Shown: positions 45,294-52,721 of the stretch, one piece after another
Layout of the letters: each line of letters starts with the position of its first letter
How positions within the stretch are numbered: position 1 is the first letter of the stretch
NCBI RefSeq assembly: GCF_016908015.1
Contig: NZ_JAFBDB010000002.1
Span: forward strand, 620,001-684,000
Direction of reading: 5' to 3'
Length of the DNA stretch: 64,000 bases
DNA from: Clostridium pascui
Lineage (GTDB): Bacteria > Bacillota > Clostridia > Clostridiales > Clostridiaceae
Made by a program: the position numbers and the translations under genes
The notes under the pieces: generated by a model
Told to the model about the DNA's origin: nothing
Seen by the model: only the letters and a program-made list of their open reading frames with translations
Database searches by the model: none

Positions 45294-47201
45294 ATGAAAC
45301 ATATTGTAATTGGAACGGCAGGACATATAGATCATGGCAAAACTACTCTTATTAAAGCGTTAACAGGTAAAGATACAGACAGATTGAAGGAAGAAAAACA
45401 AAGAGGGATATCCATAGATTTAGGATTTACTTTTTTTGATTTGCCGTCGGGCAATAGGGCAGGTATAGTTGATGTTCCAGGACATGAGAGATTTATAAAG
45501 AATATGCTTGCAGGAGTTCAAGGAATAGATATAGTTTTAATGGTTATTGCAGCAGATGAAGGGGTGATGCCACAAACCATTGAACATCTTCAAATACTAA
45601 GAATTTTAGGAATAAAAAAGGGATTGATAGTCGTCACTAAATGTAGAAAAGTTGATAGGGAATGGCTAGAAGAAATTAAGTTGGATATTAGAGAAAAGTT
45701 CAAGAATACATTTTTAGAAGATGTTGGTATACATGAAGTAGATTCGATCACAGGAGCAGGGTTAAAGGAACTTGTTATATCTTTAGATAAAGCTTCAGCT
45801 GAAGTAGCGGAAAAAAATATAAGTGGTCATTTTAGAATGCCTGTTGACAGAGTGTTTTCTATAAGCGGTATAGGAACAGTAGTAACAGGAACCATTTTAA
45901 ATGGAAGTATAAACGAAGGAGATACTATTGAAGTATATACTAAAGGGGCTACAAGCAAAGCTCGCAGTATACAGGTGTATGATCAAAGTGTGAAAGTAGC
46001 AGAAAGTGGAGAGAGGTGTGCATTAAATCTTTCTGGAATTAAAACTTCAGAAGTTAAAAGAGGAGATATAATAGCTGAGATACATTCACTAAATCCTTCG
46101 TTTATAATAGACTGCAAATTCAACTATCTTAAAAGTAATGAAAAGCCACTTAAAAATAATCAAAGAGTAAAAATTTATCATGGTACATCCGAAATAATAG
46201 GAAGAGTAAGTATTTTAGATAAAGAAGAAATTATTCCAGGAGAAGAAGCGTATGTACAAATAAGGCTTGAGGAGAAAATTGCATGTAAAAGGGAAGATAA
46301 ATTTGTAATAAGAAACTATTCTCCAATGGTGACTTTAGGGGGAGGAACAATAATTGAACCATTAGCTAAGAAGGCAAAGAGATATAATGAAAGTTATATA
46401 AATGAATTGATTATAAAGGAAAAGGGAGAAAATAAGGACATATTAGAAAAGCTTATAGAAAGCTTAAGTGATGATTTTCCAACTGAAAATGAATTGTTGA
46501 AATATCTTTCAATAAGTAAAGATGAATTTAGCAGTCAAATAAAATTTTCGTTAGAAGACAAAAAAATATTTAATATATTATTAGATAATGGAGAAGTATA
46601 TGTTCACAATAATTTTTTACAAGATAGATTAAATAAAATGGTTCACGAATTAGAATTATTTCATGGTAGGAATCCTTTGAGGCCGGGTATGGATAAGGAA
46701 GAGCTAAAAAGTAAAATATTTAAACAGGGTGTAAAATCTAAAATATATGATTATATACTTTGTTATGGTATAGAACAAGACTTAATTAGAAAGAATGACA
46801 ATCACATATCTTTAAAAGAATTTAATATAAAATATACTGAAGCACAAAATAAGATTAGAAATCATATCATAATAGAATATAAAAAAGATTTGTTTAATCC
46901 TCCAAAATATAGTGATTTAATAAAATTTGAAAAAAGTATACAAGATTTTGAGAAAATATATAATTTACTAATAGAATCAAGATATCTTATAAAACTTCCA
47001 GAAGAAGTTGTTTTAAGTATTGAGGCAGTGAATCAAGCTAAAGACAAACTTATAAGTTATATTGAAAAAAGTGGTAATATTAATGTAGGAATTCTTAGGG
47101 ATGAATTAAAAACTAATAGAAAAGTGGCAGTTGCCCTTTTAGAGTATTTTGATGAAATTAAATTAACTAAAAGAGTAGAAAATACAAGAATACTATTTTA
47201 A
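45294..47201 (+). CDS. selB: Selenocysteine-specific elongation factor
   Basis: A 635-residue GTPase that delivers Sec-tRNA-Sec to UGA codons marked by a SECIS. The G domain has GHIDHGKT (10-17), DVPGHERF and the TKCRKVD-like NKxD variant. EF-Tu-like domains II and III follow. The C-terminal third is a chain of winged helices (LEKLIESLSDDFPTENELLKYL, GILRDELKTNRKVAVALLEYFDE) that binds the SECIS loop. ATG follows GGAGAGGGGGG. The tRNA-Sec gene lies 48 bases downstream. Confidence 0.95.
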   Translation: MKHIVIGTAGHIDHGKTTLIKALTGKDTDRLKEEKQRGISIDLGFTFFDLPSGNRAGIVDVPGHERFIKNMLAGVQGIDIVLMVIAADEGVMPQTIEHLQILRILGIKKGLIVVTKCRKVDREWLEEIKLDIREKFKNTFLEDVGIHEVDSITGAGLKELVISLDKASAEVAEKNISGHFRMPVDRVFSISGIGTVVTGTILNGSINEGDTIEVYTKGATSKARSIQVYDQSVKVAESGERCALNLSGIKTSEVKRGDIIAEIHSLNPSFIIDCKFNYLKSNEKPLKNNQRVKIYHGTSEIIGRVSILDKEEIIPGEEAYVQIRLEEKIACKREDKFVIRNYSPMVTLGGGTIIEPLAKKAKRYNESYINELIIKEKGENKDILEKLIESLSDDFPTENELLKYLSISKDEFSSQIKFSLEDKKIFNILLDNGEVYVHNNFLQDRLNKMVHELELFHGRNPLRPGMDKEELKSKIFKQGVKSKIYDYILCYGIEQDLIRKNDNHISLKEFNIKYTEAQNKIRNHIIIEYKKDLFNPPKYSDLIKFEKSIQDFEKIYNLLIESRYLIKLPEEVVLSIEAVNQAKDKLISYIEKSGNINVGILRDELKTNRKVAVALLEYFDEIKLTKRVENTRILF

Positions 47202-47209
47202 AGTTGATA

Positions 47210-47238
47210 TTGACTTACTATACTATTTAATTTAAAAT
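47210..47238 (+). promoter_or_regulatory. Sigma-A type promoter of selC
   Basis: TTGACT (47210-47215) and TAAAAT (47233-47238), 17-base spacing, ending 11 bases before the tRNA. tRNA-Sec can thus be made independently of the sel operon. Confidence 0.8.
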
Positions 47239-47249
47239 ATATCTATCTT

Positions 47250-47346
47250 GGGGGTAGATAAGTGCTGGTGTGCTTACTGGTCTTCAACACTATGTTGCCG
47301 TGCTAATACCACGACGGGTGGGTTCGATTCCCACATACTCCCACCA
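47250..47346 (+). tRNA. selC: tRNA-Sec (anticodon UCA)
   Basis: A 97-base tRNA, longer than normal. Acceptor gggggta pairs with tactccc, followed by discriminator A and encoded CCA. The T-arm is gggttcgattccc, the long variable arm (about tgttgccgtgctaataccacgac) is of the selenocysteine type, and the anticodon loop in ggtcttcaacact gives TCA. It stands directly behind selB, completing the cluster. Confidence 0.92.
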
Positions 47347-47360
47347 AATAAATTGTATTG

Positions 47361-47404
47361 AAGCGTTTAACTGATTTAATTAATTGGTTAAGCGCCTTTT
47401 ATTT
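47361..47404 (+). terminator. Rho-independent terminator after selC
   Basis: aagcgtttaac and ggttaagcgc(c) pair across a loop of about 17 bases, followed by ttttattt. Confidence 0.7.
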
Positions 47405-47533
47405 GATAAGCCATGAATTCAATTGGTTTTTATGCGATACAATTGTTCATTTGTATATTTATAAAAAATTAATAATAAAAAATGACATTGTGGTTATAAT
47501 AATTATTGTACGATAACCTCTTCATTTTTAATT

Positions 47534-47558
47534 TCCCGCGTAATGCGGGATTTTTTGT
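47534..47558 (+). terminator. Terminator-like hairpin ahead of a small ORF
   Basis: tcccgc-gtaat-gcggga, then six T. It lies between the selC unit and a 40-codon ORF, 35 bases before that ORF; it might be an attenuator or a second selC terminator. The stretch 47405-47533 shows nothing else. Confidence 0.7.
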
Positions 47559-47592
47559 CTAAAAATATGAAAAAACAGGAGGGAAAAGAGAT

Positions 47593-47715
47593 ATGCATAA
47601 AGAAAGTAAAAAAAGAAATGGAAGAGAAAATAAAGATTATAACAAAAACGGTGGAAGACCTGAAATAATATCTGATGACGAAATTAAGAAAAATCCTATA
47701 AAAGGGGCAAAATAG
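47593..47715 (+). CDS. Small hypothetical protein (40 aa)
   Basis: A 40-residue ORF starting at ATG 47593 after a perfect AGGAGGG site. The product is hydrophilic and basic with an Asn/Gly-rich centre (DYNKNGGRPEIISDDE) and no membrane part. I do not recognise a family. The upstream terminator hairpin and the downstream heptamer-repeat hairpin isolate it from its neighbours. The ribosome binding site is the main evidence that it is translated. Confidence 0.5.
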   Translation: MHKESKKRNGRENKDYNKNGGRPEIISDDEIKKNPIKGAK

Positions 47716-47790
47716 CAACTAGGTACTAGGTACTAGGTTTTGTATAAGTAAAATTTCATATTTCCTAGTACCTAAAACCTTAGTTCTAAT
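47716..47790. repeat. Heptamer-repeat hairpin (ACTAGGT x3)
   Basis: Three perfect tandem copies of the 7-mer actaggt (47718-47738) form the left arm. The right arm tcctagtacctaaaaccttagttct (47763-47787) pairs with it. The same 7-base period appears in the element at 52149-52285. Confidence 0.7.
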
Positions 47791-47900
47791 TTACATAGCT
47801 GATTGTCAAATAAAAAGGAAATTAGTTTTTAATGTAGAATATATATTAATCTAGGAGATAAAAATAGTACAAATTTTTTGCTAAGAAGGGAGCAATATAT

Positions 47901-48212
47901 ATGGAAAAAGGAATTGTATTTAATTATGGAGATTCAGAACAGTTTATTGATTATAATCCAGGGGACAAGTTTGAATTTAAGTTTCCAAATGGAGCTATAT
48001 TTTTTGCAACAAGCAATGAAGGTATGGTTTTTTGCAATAAAATAAACATATTTAAAGAAGAAATAGGAACACAAATACATACAAAAATAGGTTTGTACAA
48101 TAATGAAAGTTTATTAGGTTTCTTTTTTGTAGATGCAGAGAAAAAAATAAACATAATATTATCATCAGATGATACTGTATTTAAAGGAGTATTTATATAT
48201 AACGCGTATTAA
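47901..48212 (+). CDS. Hypothetical protein (103 aa)
   Basis: A 103-residue protein, predicted mostly beta-strand: alternating hydrophobic and polar stretches such as KFEFKFPNGAIFFATSN and INIILSSDDTVFKGVFIYN. It lacks a signal peptide, membrane segment or catalytic motif. I do not recognise the family; a small beta-sandwich or barrel is my only structural guess. The ATG follows AAGGGAGC, and a strong terminator follows immediately. It is a single-gene unit between the sel and glg operons. Confidence 0.7.
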   Translation: MEKGIVFNYGDSEQFIDYNPGDKFEFKFPNGAIFFATSNEGMVFCNKINIFKEEIGTQIHTKIGLYNNESLLGFFFVDAEKKINIILSSDDTVFKGVFIYNAY

Positions 48213-48243
48213 AAAAAGCTGTCTTAATAAAGACAGCTTTTTA
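48213..48243 (+). terminator. Rho-independent terminator
   Basis: aaagctgtctt and aagacagcttt pair around a short aat loop, followed by T, overlapping the end of the preceding gene. Confidence 0.85.
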
Positions 48244-48444
48244 ACAATTTGCACATATGCAATTTGTTAATCTGTTAACATTATTTTCAATAAATGGTAG
48301 AAAACAAATGGTTTATCTGGTAAAATATATAAATAAAATATCTCAATAAACTAACATCACGAATTCTAACGAAATCAGGGATTTCTTTAAGTTATGTAAT
48401 TATGTAAGCAAATATGTTAAATTAAAACATCAGGGGGGATAAAG

Positions 48445-49563
48445 GTGCGTAAAAAGGAAATTGTGGCAATGATATTAGCGGGTGGACAAGGTACGAGATT
48501 GGGGAATTTAACAAAAGAAAATGCAAAACCAGCTGTTCCTTTTGGAGGTAAGTATAGAATAATAGATTTTACCTTAAGCAATTGTTCAAATTCAGGTATT
48601 TATACAGTTGGAATACCTACACAATATCAACCACTTATTTTAAATTCTCATATAGGAATAGGAAGTCCTTGGGACTTAGATAGGGCTAATGGAGGAGTTG
48701 TATTATTACCACCTTACCAAACTAAGACAGGTGGCGATTGGTATAAAGGTACTGCAAATGCTATTTATCAAAATATAGGATTTATAGATCAGTATGATCC
48801 GGAGTATGCCCTTATATTGTCAGGAGATCATATATATAAGATGGATTATTCTAAAATGTTGGATTTCCATAAGGAAAAGGGAGCAGATGCAACAATTGCA
48901 GTTATAGAAGTTCCATATGAGGAAGCAAGTAGATTTGGAATTATGAATACAGATGAAAATGATAATATATATGAATTTCAAGAAAAGCCTAAAGAGCCTA
49001 AAAGCAACTTAGCATCCATGGGAATATATATATTCAATTGGAGTAAATTGAAACAATTTTTGCAAGAAGATGAAAAGGACAAATTATCTTCAAATGATTT
49101 TGGTAAAAATATAATTCCTAAAATGCTTGGTGAGAATGAAAAACTTTGTGCATATAGATTTAATGGTTACTGGAAAGATGTGGGAACTATTGAAAGTTAC
49201 TGGCAAGCTAATATGGATTTAATAAAGGATGATATAGATTTTAATATATATGATAATTCATGGAAGATATATTCAGTAAATCCAGTAAGGCCACCTCAAT
49301 ATATTTCTTCAGAGGCTTCTATAAAAAATTCACTTATAACAGAAGGATGTTATATATATGGTGAAGTTGTTAATTCGATAATATTTCCAGGTGTATATAT
49401 AGAAAAGGGAAGTAGAATAGAAAACTCCGTAATAATGTCTAATGTTCATATAGGAAAAAACTCTACAGTTAAAAAAGCAGTAATAGGAGATAATGTGAAA
49501 ATTTTAGATGACTCAAATATTGGCGATGGACAAGAAATTGCTGTGATAAGTTTTGAGGAATAA
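48445..49563 (+). CDS. glgC: Glucose-1-phosphate adenylyltransferase, catalytic subunit
   Basis: A 372-residue ADP-glucose pyrophosphorylase. [38 protein letters not shown] is the nucleotide-binding start, [15 protein letters not shown] holds the catalytic Asp, and FQEKPKEP and [11 protein letters not shown] bind glucose-1-phosphate. A left-handed beta-helix ends the protein. It gives ADP-glucose for glycogen. It starts at GTG 48445 behind GGGGGGAT. It leads glgC-glgD-glgA. Confidence 0.95.
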   Translation: MRKKEIVAMILAGGQGTRLGNLTKENAKPAVPFGGKYRIIDFTLSNCSNSGIYTVGIPTQYQPLILNSHIGIGSPWDLDRANGGVVLLPPYQTKTGGDWYKGTANAIYQNIGFIDQYDPEYALILSGDHIYKMDYSKMLDFHKEKGADATIAVIEVPYEEASRFGIMNTDENDNIYEFQEKPKEPKSNLASMGIYIFNWSKLKQFLQEDEKDKLSSNDFGKNIIPKMLGENEKLCAYRFNGYWKDVGTIESYWQANMDLIKDDIDFNIYDNSWKIYSVNPVRPPQYISSEASIKNSLITEGCYIYGEVVNSIIFPGVYIEKGSRIENSVIMSNVHIGKNSTVKKAVIGDNVKILDDSNIGDGQEIAVISFEE

Positions 49564-49585
49564 CTATCCTAAAGGAGTGAAAGAT

Positions 49586-50695
49586 ATGCTTAAAGATTAT
49601 ATGGGGATTTTAAGTTTAGATGAAAATGAGGATAATATAAGACCTCTTACTTTTGGAAGACCATTAGCTTCCATACCAATAGGTGGTAGATATAGAATTA
49701 TAGATTTTATATTATCAAATATGGTTAATTCAGGAATAGATAATATAGGTATATTTACGAAAACCAAGTCTCGTTCCCTTTTAGATCATTTAGGTTCTGG
49801 TAAACCTTGGGACTTAGATAGAAAAATAAATGGATTGTTTGTATTCAACTTTGGTCCTATTGCATCCTATGATGGAGATGTAGATTCCTTAAAAAATAAT
49901 ATGGAATATTTTACAAGAAGTAAACAAAATTATGTAATCCTAGCATCCTCTAATATGATATGTAATATTGATTTTAGTAAGGCAGCACGATATCACGAGG
50001 AGTCAGGTAAAGAGGTAACATTTGTGTATAAAAAGGTGCAAGATGGAAGAAGGAATTTTATAGGGACAGATGTTATAAATTTAGAAAGGGATAATAGAAT
50101 AGTAAGTATAGGGAAAAATATAGGCAAAGAAGATAATCTTAATATATTTATGGGCATAATGATTATGAAAAAGGAATTTGTAGTTGAGATAATTCAAACT
50201 TGTCTCCAAACAGGTTGCGCTAAGAATATTAAGGATTATATAAAAAACAATCTTAAAAATATAACCACTAATGCGTATGAATTTAATGGGTACTTACAGT
50301 GCATAAATTCGGTAAATGCATATTTTAAAGCTAGTATGGATATGCTGGACGAAAAAATAAGCAGAGAACTTTTTTATGAAAATGGACTTATATATACAAA
50401 GGTAAAGGATGAAGCACCAACAAAATATGGTGAAAATGCAGAAGTGTCGAATTCACTAATAGCTAATGGATGTATAATAAATGGTAAAGTAAGAAATAGT
50501 GTAATTGCTAGAAGAGTAAAGATACACAAAGGGGCACAGATTGAAAATTGCATAATCATGCAAGGTGCGGAAATTCATGAAAATGTAAAACTTAAAAATG
50601 TAATAATAGATAAGAATAATATAATCGAAAAGAAGAAAGAATTAAGAGGAGATAAGGAATTTCCAATAGTTATAGAAAAAAGATCTTTATACTAG
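49586..50695 (+). CDS. glgD: GlgD subunit of ADP-glucose pyrophosphorylase
   Basis: A 369-residue GlgC paralogue typical of Firmicutes. The fold is kept (RPLASIPIGGRYRIIDFILSNMVNSGI, beta-helix C-terminus), but the GGQGTRL loop is gone and GDH reads ASSNMICNID, so it is non-catalytic and stimulates GlgC. I start at ATG 49586 behind AAAGGAGTG, not at the TTG upstream. It lies between glgC and glgA. Confidence 0.93.
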   Translation: MLKDYMGILSLDENEDNIRPLTFGRPLASIPIGGRYRIIDFILSNMVNSGIDNIGIFTKTKSRSLLDHLGSGKPWDLDRKINGLFVFNFGPIASYDGDVDSLKNNMEYFTRSKQNYVILASSNMICNIDFSKAARYHEESGKEVTFVYKKVQDGRRNFIGTDVINLERDNRIVSIGKNIGKEDNLNIFMGIMIMKKEFVVEIIQTCLQTGCAKNIKDYIKNNLKNITTNAYEFNGYLQCINSVNAYFKASMDMLDEKISRELFYENGLIYTKVKDEAPTKYGENAEVSNSLIANGCIINGKVRNSVIARRVKIHKGAQIENCIIMQGAEIHENVKLKNVIIDKNNIIEKKKELRGDKEFPIVIEKRSLY

Positions 50696-50708
50696 GGAGT
50701 GTAGCATT

Positions 50709-52148
50709 ATGAAAGTATTATTTGTAACATCAGAAGCTCACCCGTTTTTTAAAACGGGGGGGCTCGCCGATGTAGCGTTTGCTTTACCTAAAGCATTAAG
50801 AGCTCTAGGAATAGATGTAAGGGTTATCATGCCAAAGTACAGTGATATAAGTGAATGCTATAAAAATAACATTGTAACTCTTAAGGAATTTAATATAAAT
50901 TTAGGATGGAGAAATCAGTATGGAGGACTTCAATATACGGAAGAAGAGGATATACCTTTTTATTTTATAGATAATGAGTATTATTTTAAGAGAAAAGGTG
51001 CTTATGGATATGATGATGATGGAGAAAGGTTTTGTTATTTTTCTAAGGCAGTACTTGAAAGTATAAGGTACATGAATGACTTTAAACCTCATATAATTCA
51101 TAATAATGATTGGCATACTGCAATTATTCCAGTGCTTTTAAAAGAAAACTATATTAAGGATCAGTTATATACTAGTATACAAACTATACTTACTATACAC
51201 AATTTAAGATATCAAGGGGTGTTTTCTAAAGAATTTTTAGGAGATTTACTTCCCCTTGGAGAAGAGTGTTTTGTAGAAAATAAGCTTAAATATTATGATG
51301 CGATATCTTTTATGAAAGGCGGCATAGTGTACTCAGATAGAGTGACTACGGTAAGTGAAACCTATGCTAAGGAGGTGCAAACACCTTTTTATGGAGAAGG
51401 TCTTGACGGACTTTTGAATAAAGTAAGTTATAAGTTAAGTGGGATAGTAAATGGTATAGATTATGATATATATAATCCTAAAAAAGATAAGGATATATAT
51501 TTAAATTATAGTGAAGAAAGCATAGTAAATAAAAAGAAAAATAAAGAAATGCTTCAACAGCAGTTAGGATTACCAGTAAACAAAGATATTCCTATGATTG
51601 GTATAATATCTAGGCTTGTAGATCAAAAGGGATTTGATTTAATATCAGAAGTAATGGATGATATAATGAACTTGGATTTACAAATTGTTATATTAGGTAC
51701 TGGCGATAATAAGTATGAAAAAATGTTTAAATATTACGCAGAAAAATATCCAACTAAAATATCCTGTAATATATACTTTAGCAATGATTTATCTAAAAAG
51801 ATATATGCAGCATCAGATTTGTTTTTAATGCCTTCTTTATTTGAACCCTGTGGGATAGGGCAGCTTATTGCAATGAAATATGGAACTCTTCCTATAGTAA
51901 GGGAAACGGGAGGGCTTAGAGATACAGTGATACCATATAATGAATATACAGGAAAAGGTAATGGATTTTCTTTTACTAATTATAATGCAAAGGATATGTT
52001 ATATACTATAGAAAGAGCTATAAATTTTTATAAAGATAGATCAGTATTCAATAATATAGTAAGAAATGCTATGAGAACAGATAATAGCTGGAATAGCTCA
52101 GCGTACAAATATATAGAACTTTATGATGATCTTTTGTGGAATAAATAA
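50709..52148 (+). CDS. glgA: Glycogen synthase
   Basis: A 479-residue GT5 glycosyltransferase adding glucose from ADP-glucose to glycogen. MKVLFVTSEAHPFFKTGGLADVAFALPKAL has the KTGGL motif, and FEPCGIGQLIAMKYGTLPIVRETGGLRDTV is the C-terminal donor site. Length is typical. ATG follows TAGGGAGTG. No branching enzyme or phosphorylase gene is in the window. A heptamer-repeat hairpin ends the operon. Confidence 0.95.
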   Translation: MKVLFVTSEAHPFFKTGGLADVAFALPKALRALGIDVRVIMPKYSDISECYKNNIVTLKEFNINLGWRNQYGGLQYTEEEDIPFYFIDNEYYFKRKGAYGYDDDGERFCYFSKAVLESIRYMNDFKPHIIHNNDWHTAIIPVLLKENYIKDQLYTSIQTILTIHNLRYQGVFSKEFLGDLLPLGEECFVENKLKYYDAISFMKGGIVYSDRVTTVSETYAKEVQTPFYGEGLDGLLNKVSYKLSGIVNGIDYDIYNPKKDKDIYLNYSEESIVNKKKNKEMLQQQLGLPVNKDIPMIGIISRLVDQKGFDLISEVMDDIMNLDLQIVILGTGDNKYEKMFKYYAEKYPTKISCNIYFSNDLSKKIYAASDLFLMPSLFEPCGIGQLIAMKYGTLPIVRETGGLRDTVIPYNEYTGKGNGFSFTNYNAKDMLYTIERAINFYKDRSVFNNIVRNAMRTDNSWNSSAYKYIELYDDLLWNK

Positions 52149-52285
52149 AATTGCAAGGAAGTTTTTGTTTAGTAACTAGTGACTAGTAACCAGTGGCTAG
52201 AAAGTGTAGTTTTGCTATGCAAAATGTTCATAACTGGTTACTGGTTCCTAGAAGCTGATTACTAAAAAATGCTTTGCATTTTTTA
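52149..52285. repeat. Heptamer-repeat hairpin ending in a strong terminator
   Basis: The left arm has 7-base units agtaact-agtgact-agtaacc-agtggct (52170-52197). The right arm (about 52231-52262) has matching units around actggttactggttcct. A perfect aaaaaatgc-ttt-gcatttttt hairpin (52264-52284) closes it. It separates glgA from the DUF503 gene. Confidence 0.7.
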
Positions 52286-52299
52286 GTGGGGTGATTTAA

Positions 52300-52581
52300 A
52301 TGATAATAGGTACTGGAGAAGTATACTTACAGGCAAATTGGGTTCATTCCTTAAAGGAAAAGAGAATGATAGTACAAAGTTTAATAAAAAGAGTTCAAAA
52401 CAAGTTTAATGTTTCTATTGCTGAAGTAGATAATCAAGATAAACATCAAATTGTTACTTTAGGAATTTCTTGTGTAAGTAATTCAACTGCACATGCAAAT
52501 GAGGTAATACAACATGTAATTAATTTTATAGAATCAAATACAGATGCAGTGTTAATTGACTTTCACATAGAAATAATTTAA
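52300..52581 (+). CDS. DUF503 (YlxP-like) protein
   Basis: A 93-residue ferredoxin-like fold protein. MIIGTGEVYLQANWVHSLKEKRMIVQSLIKRVQNKFNVSIAEVDNQDKHQ is the standard DUF503 start. In Bacillus the homologue is in the nusA-infB region and may serve in ribosome assembly; here it is isolated between glgA and a P-type-ATPase-like gene. ATG follows GGGGTGAT; a terminator is at 52626-52662. Function is undetermined. Confidence 0.88.
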   Translation: MIIGTGEVYLQANWVHSLKEKRMIVQSLIKRVQNKFNVSIAEVDNQDKHQIVTLGISCVSNSTAHANEVIQHVINFIESNTDAVLIDFHIEII

Positions 52582-52625
52582 AATTTGTTTAACAATAAAA
52601 TAATTAAGTTGAAATTTAAAATGAA

Positions 52626-52662
52626 AACATCTCAATATAAATTGGGATGTTATTAATTTTTT
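52626..52662 (+). terminator. Rho-independent terminator after the DUF503 gene
   Basis: aacatctcaat and attgggatgtt pair (one G-T), followed by attaatttttt. Confidence 0.8.
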
Positions 52663-52721
52663 CAATAAATTATCGATAATATGACTATAATAATACCATT
52701 ATATGGAGGAAACACAGTGTT

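Noticed and set aside
47716-52285. CRISPR array
   Set aside because: The repeats are 7 bases, adjacent, and without spacers of uniform length; they form hairpins. No cas gene is present.
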